Assembly: GCF_039522605.1 (NCBI RefSeq)
Contig: NZ_BAAADS010000001.1
Coordinates: forward strand, 372,001 to 436,000
Reading direction: 5' to 3'
Length of the DNA: 64,000 nt
From: Lentibacillus siamensis
GTDB taxonomy: Bacteria > Bacillota > Bacilli > Bacillales > Amphibacillaceae
The first letter of the stretch is position 1. Every line of letters starts with the position of its first letter. This document shows positions 43,603 to 52,528 of the stretch, one piece after another. Both the position numbers and the translations under genes were made by a program. The notes under the pieces are model-generated. The model was not told the DNA's origin. It ran no database searches and saw nothing but the letters and a program-made list of their open reading frames with translations.

Positions 43603-44613
43603 TTATTTCGCGAGTCCGAGTTCATCCAAAAGTCCTTTAATTTCTTTCTTTTCTTTGTCAAGGAATTTTTTATATTCCTCACTGTCCATATACATTTCAG
43701 TCCATCCATATTTATTTCTTACTTCGGCAAAAGCATCAGATTCGCTTAGTTCTTTAAATTTCGTTTCATAATACTTTACTGCGGCTGGATCCATATCCGG
43801 AGGTCCAAAAAATCCGCGCCAGTTAACAAATGTTGCGTCGATTCCCTGTTCCTTTGCTGTCGGGAATGTTGACAACACTTCACCGTCAAGCCGCTCTTCA
43901 GCAGTAATACCAAGAACTTTAATTTTTCCGGCTTTTACCTGCTCCACCGTCTCGGCAATACCAGTTGAATATACATCTACACTTCCATTTAACAGCGACG
44001 TCAAAGCTCCGCCATCCTGGTCGGAAACGTATTTAATTTTTGTAATATCAACGCCCGCAGCCTTGGCAATCTTTACAAATTGAATATGGTCCATGCTTCC
44101 TGGCGCTGATGCCCCAACTACCGTAATGCTTGATGGATCCTTTCTCATGTCCGCAAACAGTTCATTCAGATTATCCCATTTAGCATCCGCTTTTACTGCA
44201 AACGCACCGTAGTCAGCAATCATATTGGAAAGCGGCGTGAAATCCTCATGCCCATACTGTGACTGACCGTTTAACGGGACGAGCAGTATTGGTGGTGATG
44301 ATACGAACAAATTGTGTGGATTGTTTTTCGACATTACATATGACCAGCCTACTGCACCACCGCCACCTGGCTTGTTTACCACGCCAATGTCCTGCTCGAT
44401 AATGCCTGTCTCACCAAACATTTTAGCTGTCATACGTGCTGTAGTATCCCATCCACCACCAGCACCGGCTGGAGCAACAATTTCTATCGATTTTTCAGGC
44501 TCCCAACTGTCAGCCCCATCGCTGGATCCACTAGCTTTGTCACTGCCTCCAGAGCAGGCTGTTGCAAAAATCATGACAAAGATAAGTACAGTCGCTAATA
44601 ATAATTTCTTCAA
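43603..44613 (-). CDS. tctC: Tricarboxylate-binding lipoprotein TctC
   Basis: A 336-residue substrate-binding lipoprotein: signal LLLATVLIFVMIFATAC with the lipobox cysteine at 20, a Ser/Gly/Asp linker, then the Bug/TctC fold with IEIVAPAGAGGGWDTTARMT and VVNKPGGGGAVGWSYV, which form the carboxylate-binding loops. The start codon is TTG (44613) with AAGGGGGA upstream. First gene of tctC-tctB-tctA. The exact ligand cannot be read; citrate, tricarballylate or a methylcitrate are candidates. Confidence 0.93.
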   Translation of the reverse strand: MKKLLLATVLIFVMIFATACSGGSDKASGSSDGADSWEPEKSIEIVAPAGAGGGWDTTARMTAKMFGETGIIEQDIGVVNKPGGGGAVGWSYVMSKNNPHNLFVSSPPILLVPLNGQSQYGHEDFTPLSNMIADYGAFAVKADAKWDNLNELFADMRKDPSSITVVGASAPGSMDHIQFVKIAKAAGVDITKIKYVSDQDGGALTSLLNGSVDVYSTGIAETVEQVKAGKIKVLGITAEERLDGEVLSTFPTAKEQGIDATFVNWRGFFGPPDMDPAAVKYYETKFKELSESDAFAEVRNKYGWTEMYMDSEEYKKFLDKEKKEIKGLLDELGLAK

Positions 44614-44767
44614 TGTAAATCCCCCTTGTTTAAATATTAGGTATTATTTCAACCTTGTGTATTACTATAATTCAGAATTATACGCCTGTAACCGTTTTCA
44701 AAATAAAGCATAAAAACAATTTTATGTATATTTTGTTCATTTTGTTTACGCAATCTGAAAATGATTC

Positions 44768-44855
44768 ATTAGAAAACTTGGTTGTCACAAAGCCTTTAGG
44801 TGACAGCCTTAGTTGCACTTATGCAGTAAGAAAGGATTTTATACTTTCTTACTGC
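44768..44855 (+). repeat. Two-hairpin dispersed element, copy 2 (best preserved)
   Basis: TTAGAAAACTTGGTTGTCAC then the mate GTGACAGCC forms hairpin 1 (9 bp); after a short link containing TTGCACTTAT, GCAGTAAGAAAG and CTTTCTTACTGC form a perfect 12-bp hairpin 2. It lies in the 269-base gap between tctC and the response regulator gene. Confidence 0.85.
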
Positions 44856-44864
44856 GAACATAAA

Positions 44865-44897
44865 AGACATCTTAACGTATTGTTAAGATGTCTTTTT
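44865..44897 (-). terminator. Terminator overlapping the end of the response regulator gene
   Basis: AAAGACATCTTAAC paired with GTTAAGATGTCTTT over a 5-base loop, with T-rich flanks. The stem includes the stop codon at 44883, so the two-component genes end here and tctC needs its own promoter. Confidence 0.8.
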
Positions 44898-45569
44898 AAC
44901 AATTATATATTTCCGCTCGGGACGTCCGACAATTCCATATTCCAGTTCTGCCTTCACTTCCCCGACTGAAATCAAATATTCCAGATACCGTCTTGCAGTC
45001 GTTCTGGAAGCACCTATCTTTTTGCCCATTTCTTCTGCTGTTATTCCGGTACTCGTTTGATGCATAATTTCCCGGATATTTTTCAATGTTAATGGATCGA
45101 TTCCTTTTGGGGTTGTCTTTTCAGTTTGATCATTTTGTTCAGTGTGACCAAAATACGCATCCAAAAATGACTGATCAATTTCCTGCTTGTCATCAAACGT
45201 TTTCTTCGTTCGTTTATAACGTTCAATGGTGGCGATAAAACGTTTCATTTCGACAGGTTTGATAACATAATCAAAAATTCCGCTTTTAATGGATTCTTCC
45301 ACCATCTGTTTTTCCGTAGCAGCCGAGATCATGATAATATCCAAACCTGGATTCATGATCCTCATCTCACTAATCAATTCAGTCCCAAGCATGTCCGGCA
45401 TATAAATATCCAATAATACCAAATCAACCTTTTTATCTCTGATTAATTGTATCGTATCACTACCGTTCAAAGCTTTGCCGACAAGATTTATTCCCGGAAT
45501 CTCAGACAGGAACTTTTCGTGTATACCTGCTACACGAAAATCATCTTCAGCAATAACGACAGAAATCAT
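44883..45569 (-). CDS. citT: Response regulator of the CitT/DctR/MalR class
   Basis: A 228-residue regulator. The receiver domain has the acidic pair at residues 9-10, phospho-acceptor D54 in VLLDIYMPD and K104 in YVIKPVE. The C-terminal HTH (GITAEEMGKKIGASRTTARR, then YLEYLISVGEVKAELEYG) is the CitB/DctR type. The start is ATG 45569 after GGGGGG; the frame extends to 45590. It overlaps no gene but starts 17 bases after the kinase stop. It probably activates the adjacent tctCBA genes. Confidence 0.9.
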   Translation of the reverse strand: MISVVIAEDDFRVAGIHEKFLSEIPGINLVGKALNGSDTIQLIRDKKVDLVLLDIYMPDMLGTELISEMRIMNPGLDIIMISAATEKQMVEESIKSGIFDYVIKPVEMKRFIATIERYKRTKKTFDDKQEIDQSFLDAYFGHTEQNDQTEKTTPKGIDPLTLKNIREIMHQTSTGITAEEMGKKIGASRTTARRYLEYLISVGEVKAELEYGIVGRPERKYIIVKKTS

Positions 45570-45586
45570 TGTATCCCCCCTGAAAA

Positions 45587-47188
45587 TCATGCATATTTAT
45601 TTTCATCCCATTGTATATCTTTCGGCAGGAATACGGAAAAGACCGCACCCCCATTTTCCTGATTATGAACCTCAACGTAGCCCTTAAGTTCCGCAACGGT
45701 CTCTTTCACCGTGGATAATCCGTAGCCTCTTCCGGAAAGTTGTTTGCTAGAAAACCCTTTTCGGAATATTCCATCCACAGCATCATTTTTTATACCGGTT
45801 CCACTGTCGGAAATATCAAATACAATATCCGAACCAAGATCCGTCGCAAAAAACACAACTTGCTTGTGTTCCTGGGTTTCCACCGCCTCTATTGCATTAT
45901 CAATCAAATTCCCAAGGATCATAATAAGCTGTGACATCCCAATATGACTAGGAATCGGTTGAAGAGAACTGTTGGAGTCAATTACCAAGTCAACCTTTTT
46001 CTCCGAAGCTTTTCCCATTTTACCAAGCAGAACAGCCTGAACCGTCCGATCTTTTATTTGTCCCATGAGAACTTTATTCTGTTTGCTGTGGATTTCAGAC
46101 TCAGAGTGTATCAGTTTAATAGCTTCATTATAATGACCAAGCTGCAGCAAGCCTGATAAGACATACAATTTATTCGTAAATTCATGTGTTTGCGCCCGCA
46201 AATCCTCGGAATACCTTCTAACTTCCGAAAGTGTATTCAGCATTTCATTTACTTCTGTTTTATCCCTGAACGTTGCAACAACGCCCACTACTTCGTCAGC
46301 CTTAATAACTGGTGTGCGGTTCACAATTACATTGCGGTTACGAAAAATCATTTCTCTATTGGTGTCGTTCACTCCGGAATTTAAAACGTTGTACATCTCC
46401 GTGTTCGGTAAAACAGCTTCAATTTTTTTGCCTGTACACTCCTCTGGTAATCCAAGAATCCGTTGTGCAGAATGATTAATCATAGTAATTCTTCCATCAT
46501 TATCGATTGCAATGATGCCCTCAGTAATCGATAGCAAAATCGCCTGTCGTTCACGATAAAGTGAAGCAATTTGATGTGGTTCCAAACCTAAAATATCTTT
46601 CCGGATATTCCGGGAAAGCAAGACCCCTCCCGCAACTCCCAAAAGAACAATAATGACGGCAAATCCACTTACCTTGACAAGCTTATCCCAAATAACGGAC
46701 TTGACATCTTCAATCATAAAACCTACCGACACAATCCCGATAATGTTTCCCTCATCATTAAAAATGGGGGCTTTTCCACGTAACGATGGTCCAAGACTCC
46801 CCACAGCCTTTGACGTATAATATTCACCCTGGATAAGTGCCTGGCCATTATCTCCCCCAACCATGTGCCTGCCTATTTTGTATGATTCCGGGTGTGAGTA
46901 CCTGATACCGTTCGCATTGCCAACTACTATAAATTCAGCCCCAACCTCTTTCCGTATCGTTTCGGCAATAGGTTGAATGACCTTCGAAGGCTCTTCCATT
47001 TCAAACGCTTCAATTACCGAGGGAATAAACGAGACTGTCGTCGCAACTTGAAGTGCACGATGCCCCATATTCTTTTCCGTCTGCTGCATTTCCATATATG
47101 CAATAATACAAGTGAAAGCCAATGTAATAAACAAAATAAGTGAAATAATTAACGTCAGTATCTTTGTCTGCATGGAAACTTTCATCAT
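45587..47188 (-). CDS. citS: Sensor histidine kinase of the CitS/DctS/MalK class
   Basis: A 533-residue membrane kinase. Helix 1 (ILTLIISLILFITLAFTCII), an extracellular PAS-like citrate sensor domain (residues 35-165, with YSHPESYKIGRHMVGGDNGQ), helix 2 (VSGFAVIIVLLGVAGGVLLS), a cytoplasmic PAS domain (ITEGIIAIDNDGRITMINHS) and a SPOB-type histidine region (LRAQTHEFTNKLYVLSGLLQ). The ATPase motifs NLIDNAIEA and GRGYGLSTVKE follow. HPESYKIGRH resembles the citrate pocket of CitA. The start ATG 47188 is chosen for the AAGGGG upstream. Confidence 0.92.
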   Translation of the reverse strand: MMKVSMQTKILTLIISLILFITLAFTCIIAYMEMQQTEKNMGHRALQVATTVSFIPSVIEAFEMEEPSKVIQPIAETIRKEVGAEFIVVGNANGIRYSHPESYKIGRHMVGGDNGQALIQGEYYTSKAVGSLGPSLRGKAPIFNDEGNIIGIVSVGFMIEDVKSVIWDKLVKVSGFAVIIVLLGVAGGVLLSRNIRKDILGLEPHQIASLYRERQAILLSITEGIIAIDNDGRITMINHSAQRILGLPEECTGKKIEAVLPNTEMYNVLNSGVNDTNREMIFRNRNVIVNRTPVIKADEVVGVVATFRDKTEVNEMLNTLSEVRRYSEDLRAQTHEFTNKLYVLSGLLQLGHYNEAIKLIHSESEIHSKQNKVLMGQIKDRTVQAVLLGKMGKASEKKVDLVIDSNSSLQPIPSHIGMSQLIMILGNLIDNAIEAVETQEHKQVVFFATDLGSDIVFDISDSGTGIKNDAVDGIFRKGFSSKQLSGRGYGLSTVKETVAELKGYVEVHNQENGGAVFSVFLPKDIQWDENKYA

Positions 47189-47301
47189 AGCTGCCCAATC
47201 CCCTTCTAAGAACGCTAACAATATTATAACAAATCAAACAATTAGTTGGTGAACAGATTTTTTGCAACTATTTCTCTTTTCTCTACAATCGAATCCCCCC
47301 A

Positions 47302-47346
47302 CAAAAAAGTGGCGCCTCCAGCAATGAATGCGGAAGACACCACTTT
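47302..47346 (-). terminator. Terminator after nhaC
   Basis: AAGTGG(T/C)G(T/C)CTTCC-type 13-bp stem (minus strand) around a 12-base loop, followed by six T. It lies between the nhaC stop and the kinase gene. Confidence 0.85.
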
Positions 47347-47387
47347 GTCAGTTTCAAATACGATTTATAGGGTAAGAAAGGCAGCTT

Positions 47388-48974
47388 TTAGGAAGATGCT
47401 TCAGATGATTCCGGGTTCGTGTTGGATTCCTTCGCCCCATCCGGTATTGCCTTTCCCCAAAACTTGTTACCAAGAAATGCAAGTAATACAAGGATGACAG
47501 CACCCGTGATCAGACCTGCCCACCAGGATCCGCTCAGACCGGCGACAACGAATGCGATCAGCCCGCTCACACCTGCAGTGATGGCATATGGTATTTGTGT
47601 GTTCACATGGTCAATATGGTCACTGGCTGAACCGGCTGAGGATAATATTGTCGTATCGGAAATCGGGGAACAGTGGTCTCCGAAAATGCCGCCACTGAAT
47701 ACGGCTGCGATTATCATTGCCATCGAAATATCCATAGATGCGGCAAGCGGTATGGCGATGGGCATAAGAATCGCAAACGTTCCGTAAGATGTTCCGGTTG
47801 TAAACGCGATTAACGCACCAATCAAAAATATAAAAACAGGAATAAATATCGGAGAGACATTTGCATTTGTCAGCCCTTCCACAACAAAGGAAGCAGTACC
47901 AAGCTTGTCGGTGATACTTCCGATTGACCATGCCAATGCCAAAATAATGTACACTATCGTCATACTTTTGAATCCTTTTACAATCATATCCATTGACTCT
48001 TTAAAACTGAACAATTTCTGCTGCATTCCCATTGCAAGGGCAACGATAGTGGCTGTGAAAGCTGCAATCAAAATGGACATGCCGCCTTTGGATTCGCTGA
48101 TCGCAGTCATAAAGTCATTTTCCGGATAACCGCCAGTCCATAAAAATAACGGCGGAATCATCCCAACGAGCACCACCAGCGGTATAACCATATTCCGCAT
48201 TTTTGGTGTATAACCCTCTGAGACCTCCACTTCCTCTAATGCATCATCAGACGGTGGCTGTGCACCATCCCTAATGACCTTTCCAGTTGTTCTGGCCCGA
48301 TACTCAGCTTGAGCCATTGGTCCGAAATCCCACTTTTTGAATGCGATGAGACCAACCATCAGAATTGCCAGGATCGCATAATAATTAAACGGGATCGTCG
48401 ACAAATAGGTTATATACTCGGACTCAGAAATTCCCAGTTTGGAAAACTCCACCCCAATCAATCCCATTACAAAAACCACCCATGTCGATACAGGACCCAG
48501 CAAACACATTGGTGCGGAGGTCGAATCAACAACATAAGCAAGTTTCTCACGCGACACACGCATTTTGTCGGTAACTGAACGCATGACACTTCCGACTGTC
48601 AGCGCATTAAAATAATCCTCGAAAAAAATAATGATACCGAACAGCATTGTTGAACCCTGTGCACCTCTGTCAGTCTTAACTTTCTTAGAAATGGCATGGG
48701 CAATGGCATGCGCACCGCCAGTTTTTTGCAGTGCCATAATCAAAACCCCAAAAATTCCGCAATACGCCAGTACTGTCATCGCCCAAGGATCCCCGAGACT
48801 CGGAATAATGAACTCATTAAAGCTGGCATAAATCCCTGCAAACGGGTTCCAGCCATGCATCATCGTTGCCCCTAGCCATACACCCGCAAATAACGCAGGA
48901 ATAACGTTACGGGTTACGATTGCCAGTACAATCGCAAGTAGCGGCGGTAACAGTGACAGAATACCAAACTCCAT
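47388..48974 (-). CDS. nhaC: NhaC-family Na+/H+ antiporter-like carrier
   Basis: A 528-residue carrier with about 11-12 helices. Typical NhaC-superfamily features are NVIPALFAGVWLGATMM, IIFFEDYFNALTVGSVMRSV with SREKLAYVVDSTSAPMC, TTGTSYGTFAILMPIAIPLA and FGDHCSPISDTTILSSAGS. The last motif is conserved in NhaC/YuiF/tetracycline-like carriers. Sodium export in exchange for protons, or exchange of an organic acid, are both possible. I start at ATG 48974 with GAGAGGGG upstream; GTG 48983 is too close to that site. Confidence 0.86.
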   Translation of the reverse strand: MEFGILSLLPPLLAIVLAIVTRNVIPALFAGVWLGATMMHGWNPFAGIYASFNEFIIPSLGDPWAMTVLAYCGIFGVLIMALQKTGGAHAIAHAISKKVKTDRGAQGSTMLFGIIIFFEDYFNALTVGSVMRSVTDKMRVSREKLAYVVDSTSAPMCLLGPVSTWVVFVMGLIGVEFSKLGISESEYITYLSTIPFNYYAILAILMVGLIAFKKWDFGPMAQAEYRARTTGKVIRDGAQPPSDDALEEVEVSEGYTPKMRNMVIPLVVLVGMIPPLFLWTGGYPENDFMTAISESKGGMSILIAAFTATIVALAMGMQQKLFSFKESMDMIVKGFKSMTIVYIILALAWSIGSITDKLGTASFVVEGLTNANVSPIFIPVFIFLIGALIAFTTGTSYGTFAILMPIAIPLAASMDISMAMIIAAVFSGGIFGDHCSPISDTTILSSAGSASDHIDHVNTQIPYAITAGVSGLIAFVVAGLSGSWWAGLITGAVILVLLAFLGNKFWGKAIPDGAKESNTNPESSEASS

Positions 48975-49175
48975 CCAAAACACCCCTCTCCATTTAATGG
49001 ACTATGACATTTGGCAGTTCACATATGTGTATACACCATCCTCCAAACACCAAAAGTCACAATTTATAAAACTTTCATTACATTGTATTCGACAAAAGAG
49101 GGTGTATGTCCTTCTATTTATAAAAATTAATTTATCAACAAAAGACACCAAACCCGGCATATGTAACTACAAAGC

Positions 49176-49208
49176 ATTCGACAAAATTCGGGTGTGACAG
49201 GCACTTGT
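49176..49208 (+). repeat. REP-like palindromic element, copy 2
   Basis: ATTCGACAAAATTCGGGTGT then GACAGGCACTTGT, sharing more than 25 bases with 35914-35948 and with the left half of 54937-54998. It lies in a 306-base gap upstream of nhaC that otherwise shows nothing recognisable. Confidence 0.72.
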
Positions 49209-49280
49209 TAAACCAGTATAATTATCAACAAATGAATCTGTGAAAATGGTGGTTATAAAAGTTGAGGAGGAAATGCGGAT

Positions 49281-49388
49281 ATGGTAAATTTTTATGGTCA
49301 AACCCCAAACCCTGAACAGCTTACTTTTGATGATTTATTGCAGGGACCGGAGCACGAAAATGCGGAAAAAAAGGAACATCGGGAATAG
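49281..49388 (+). CDS. Tiny acidic protein (35 aa)
   Basis: A 35-residue frame with GAGGAGG nine or so bases before the ATG and a TAG stop. The product begins MVNFYGQTPNPEQLTFDDLL and ends EHENAEKKEHRE; it is acidic and soluble. The strong ribosome site supports translation. I do not recognise it. It precedes another small frame and a holin-like toxin frame on the same strand, so the stretch 49.2-50.0 kb may be a small accessory unit. Confidence 0.5.
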   Translation: MVNFYGQTPNPEQLTFDDLLQGPEHENAEKKEHRE

Positions 49389-49438
49389 TAATTGGACAAA
49401 GAACCAGCAAAGAACAACTTTTCCAATTCAGTTAGTAA

Positions 49439-49636
49439 TTGATTTTAATGAATTTATGTATTAATGTGGAACAGAATCAATTTCCCATAACACCAACGAT
49501 GGGCTATATTTCCAAAAAACATCTTCCCACTATTAATGAGCAATTATCCGTACATACTGAGCCGGCTGCTCCCCAGCTTATCGAGCGACACGGGAAAGGC
49601 CCGGAACAATATTTTTTTAATGAGGCTGAGGATTGA
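49439..49636 (+). CDS. Doubtful small ORF (65 aa)
   Basis: An ATG-to-TGA frame of 65 codons ending APQLIERHGKGPEQYFFNEA and ED. The second half looks protein-like (balanced, with GPEQYFF) and it follows the 35-residue gene on the same strand. There is no ribosome site before ATG 49439, nor before an internal GTG. It could be a real small gene with a wrong start, a remnant, or chance. Confidence 0.3.
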   Translation: MILMNLCINVEQNQFPITPTMGYISKKHLPTINEQLSVHTEPAAPQLIERHGKGPEQYFFNEAED

Positions 49637-49803
49637 AGTTTATTAGTCAAATAGCTTGCTAAAGGAAAATTAAAAAAGTTCTTTAAACTGTTCAGGCAAG
49701 TGATAACGGAAATATGCGAAATCGTGTTTTCCATAATGGAGGTCGGCGCATTCCTGTCGGTTGTAGTGTCTTGCGATACGCTATAACGGAAGGGGATGAT
49801 GCC

Positions 49804-49881
49804 TTGTCTATTTTTGAAACAATGGTTCTAATGATCGCTTTTGCAACACTCGTTGTAACGATTATAGACCATAAGAAATAG
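49804..49881 (+). CDS. Putative holin-like type I toxin (25 aa, locus 3)
   Basis: A 25-residue peptide reading MSIFETMVLMIAFATLVVTI then IDHKK, the form of the putative holin-like toxin family (SxFExxxLMIxFxxLxxxI...KK). The start is TTG (49804) with GGAAGGGG eight bases upstream. It is followed by a hairpin (GCGCTGACCCCT...AGGGGAGCG) and a terminator. An antisense RNA would be expected from the family, but I cannot find a convincing antisense promoter, unlike loci 1 and 2. Confidence 0.6.
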   Translation: MSIFETMVLMIAFATLVVTIIDHKK

Positions 49882-49960
49882 ACCTCCCTGAGTTTTAGCA
49901 AACGGATGAAGCCTGTTTCTTACTCGCGCTGACCCCTCTTGAAGGGGAGCGATTAATTGC

Positions 49961-49995
49961 TGACCGGAGATATTGCCGTATCTTCGGTCTTTTAT
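49961..49995 (+). terminator. Terminator of the holin-like toxin locus
   Basis: GACCGGAGAT paired with ATCTTCGGTC (one G-T pair) followed by TTTTATT. The 307-base stretch 49882-50188 holds this, the preceding CGCT..CCCC hairpin, and nothing else I can name. Confidence 0.75.
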
Positions 49996-50188
49996 TAGTT
50001 TATGTCTTATTCCTGTTTCTATGTTTATTAGAACACGAAAAAATGGTTTGCAAACAAAAAAATAATTGTTTTTGTTAGCTCTCATACAACGCAGCTCTCA
50101 GTTAAGCGAAATTGTATAAAAAGTTCATATAATCCAATTTTTATGAAGCATTAGTGCATAATAGGGATATCTATCCCCCCTTGTCCCG

Positions 50189-52372
50189 TTATGTTGGTTT
50201 TACCATTCCATACTTCTCTTTTGCCTCCAAACGGCGTCGGTGAAGGATTGGTTCCGTATAGCCGCTTGGTTGTTCTTTTCCTTTGAAAACAAGATCACAA
50301 GCTGCCTGAAATGCGACCGAATCACCGAAATCAGGAGCCATTGGACGGTAATTTTCATCCCCGGCATTTTGTCCGTCAACAATTTTTGCCATGCGTTTCA
50401 GTGTGTCCATCATTTGTGCTTCTGTGCAAATACCATGGTACAGCCAATTTGCCAGCATTTGACTGGAAATACGCAATGTTGCCCGGTCTTCCATCAGTGC
50501 TATATCATTAATATCAGGAACTTTAGAACAACCAACACCTTGCTCAACCCAGCGAACAACATAACCAAGCAAGGTTTGCGCACTGTTATCTAGCTCCTCC
50601 TGAACTTTTTCAGTGGTCCAGTCCGTGTTTTCCGCGATTGGAATTTGTAAAATATCATTCTGGTACGTCGTTTGCTCTTTGGCGAGTTCTGCTTGCACCT
50701 GTCTGACATCAACTTCATGATAGTGAAGTGCATGCAATGTTGCAGCTGTCGGTGACGGAACCCAGGCTGTATTCCCGCCTGCTTTTAAATGACCTGCTTT
50801 TTGCTCAAGCATATCAGCCATCAAATCCGGCATGGCCCACATCCCTTTTCCAATCTGCGCTTTTCCTTTCAAACCGGCATCTAGACCGATACGTACATTA
50901 TTTTTCTCATAACCATCCAGCCAGGTGGATGCTTTCATTTCACCTTTACGGATCATTGGACCTGCTTCCATTGATGTATGAATCTCATCACCTGTTCGAT
51001 CCAAAAAGCCAGTGTTAATGAAAACGATTCGTTCCTTCACTTCCTGAATGCAATTTTTCAGGTTCAAACTTGTGCGCCGCTCTTCATCCATCAGACCAAT
51101 TTTTAGTGTATTCCGCTTCATATCAAGCATATCTTCTACACGATCAAACAATTCATTCGCAAAAGCCGCCTCTTCCGACCCATGCATTTTCGGTTTAACG
51201 ATATAGATAGAACCTTTTTGTGAATTCTGGTATGGCCCATTACCCAAAAGACCGTGTTTGGCCATTAAACTTGTCAGCACACCGTCCATTATGCCCTCTG
51301 GAATTTCCTCTCCATTTGCATCGAGAATCGAATTGTTCGTCATTAAGTGGCCAACATTCCGGACAAACATCAGCACACGGCCGGTTAGTGCAACTTCTTC
51401 ACCATTTGGTCCTGTGTATTGTCGGTCAGGGTTTAAGGTTCGCTTTATTTCTTTGCCATCTTTCGTAAATACGGATGTTAAATCACCCCTGTTCAGCCCC
51501 AGCCAATTTCGGTAAATAAGTGTTTTATCTTCAGCATCCACTGCTGCAACGGAATCCTCACAGTCCATAATACTGGAAGTTGCAGATTCCAAATAAATAT
51601 CCTTTACACCTGCTTCATCCGTTTTTCCTATCGGGTGATTATGGTCGATTTGAATTTCTATGTGCAATCCATTATTTTTGAGCAGGACAACACTTGGCTC
51701 TTCCGTTTTCCCTTGGTAGCCGGCAAATTTTGAAGCATCCTTCAAGCCGGTTGTTTCACCGTTTTTTAGGGTTACTGTTAATTTACTGTTCACAATAGCA
51801 TAGTTTGCTGCTTGTGTATGTGAAGATGTTTGAAGTGGTACATGTTCATCAAGGAAGTTTTTGGCGAACGCAACCACTTTTTCACCGCGAACGGGATTGT
51901 AGGAACCTGTTTTCCTAGCACCACCTTCTTCACTGATGACATCCGTGCCATATAATGCATCATAAAGTGAACCCCAGCGTGCATTAGCGGCATTGAGGGC
52001 ATATCGGGAATTATCGATCGGAACAACAAGCTGTGGCCCCGCTTGGAGCGTAATGACATCATCGACATCCGCTGTCGTTATAGCAAAATCATCCACCTCA
52101 GGCTCCAGGTAGCCGATATTTTCCAAAAATGCCTTATACGTAGCAAAATCAAACGTATTATTTTCTTTATGCCATGTATCAATTTGCTTTTGAAGATTAG
52201 CACGTTTTTCCAGCAATGCTTTATTTTTCGGCGCTAAATCTGCAACAAGCTTGCCAAAATCCGCCCAAAACGTTTCATTGTCAAGCCCTGTTTCCGGGAG
52301 CGCTTCCGAATTAACAAAATCATAAAGCTCTTTTGCAATTTGAAGATTGCCTGCCTTCACGTAATCTGACAT
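50189..52372 (-). CDS. glcB: Malate synthase G
   Basis: A 727-residue monomeric enzyme joining glyoxylate and acetyl-CoA to malate. Isoform G signatures are ANARWGSLYDALYGTDVISE, IMDCEDSVAAVDAEDK with the active-site acid, PKMHGSEEAAFANELFDRVE, KIGLMDEERRTSLNLKNCIQ, and FINTGFLDRTGDEIHTSMEA. The length is that of E. coli GlcB (723), not of the shorter AceB form. GGGAGG precedes the ATG. No isocitrate lyase gene is adjacent, so glyoxylate may also come from glycolate or allantoin-type sources; an M20 carbamoylase fragment lies at the right edge. Confidence 0.96.
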   Translation of the reverse strand: MSDYVKAGNLQIAKELYDFVNSEALPETGLDNETFWADFGKLVADLAPKNKALLEKRANLQKQIDTWHKENNTFDFATYKAFLENIGYLEPEVDDFAITTADVDDVITLQAGPQLVVPIDNSRYALNAANARWGSLYDALYGTDVISEEGGARKTGSYNPVRGEKVVAFAKNFLDEHVPLQTSSHTQAANYAIVNSKLTVTLKNGETTGLKDASKFAGYQGKTEEPSVVLLKNNGLHIEIQIDHNHPIGKTDEAGVKDIYLESATSSIMDCEDSVAAVDAEDKTLIYRNWLGLNRGDLTSVFTKDGKEIKRTLNPDRQYTGPNGEEVALTGRVLMFVRNVGHLMTNNSILDANGEEIPEGIMDGVLTSLMAKHGLLGNGPYQNSQKGSIYIVKPKMHGSEEAAFANELFDRVEDMLDMKRNTLKIGLMDEERRTSLNLKNCIQEVKERIVFINTGFLDRTGDEIHTSMEAGPMIRKGEMKASTWLDGYEKNNVRIGLDAGLKGKAQIGKGMWAMPDLMADMLEQKAGHLKAGGNTAWVPSPTAATLHALHYHEVDVRQVQAELAKEQTTYQNDILQIPIAENTDWTTEKVQEELDNSAQTLLGYVVRWVEQGVGCSKVPDINDIALMEDRATLRISSQMLANWLYHGICTEAQMMDTLKRMAKIVDGQNAGDENYRPMAPDFGDSVAFQAACDLVFKGKEQPSGYTEPILHRRRLEAKEKYGMVKPT

Positions 52373-52433
52373 TCCTATTCCTCCCTTTCCTTCATCTACT
52401 TACCATTTTACTATCAGCAGTGAAATAACTGAA

Positions 52434-52452
52434 ATACAAGTTTTGCATGTAT
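52434..52452. promoter_or_regulatory. LysR-type palindrome between glcB and its divergent regulator
   Basis: ATACA, nine bases, TGTAT: an inverted repeat of the T-N11-A form bound by LysR-type proteins. It sits 62 bases from the glcB start and 77 from the regulator start. A TATAAT -10 for the regulator gene lies at 52480-52485. Confidence 0.55.
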
Positions 52453-52528
52453 CCTATTCCTTTTAGCTATACCATTTAGTATAATAGGGCACAATTACAC
52501 ATTTACGGTTTTTGAAAGGATGCCGATA

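Noticed and set aside
47010..47267. Extra minus-strand frame beside citS
   Set aside because: Out-of-frame overlap with the kinase N-terminus; no ribosome site.
50160..50189. GGGATAGATATCCC as terminator of glcB
   Set aside because: Short stem and no T tract on the minus strand.
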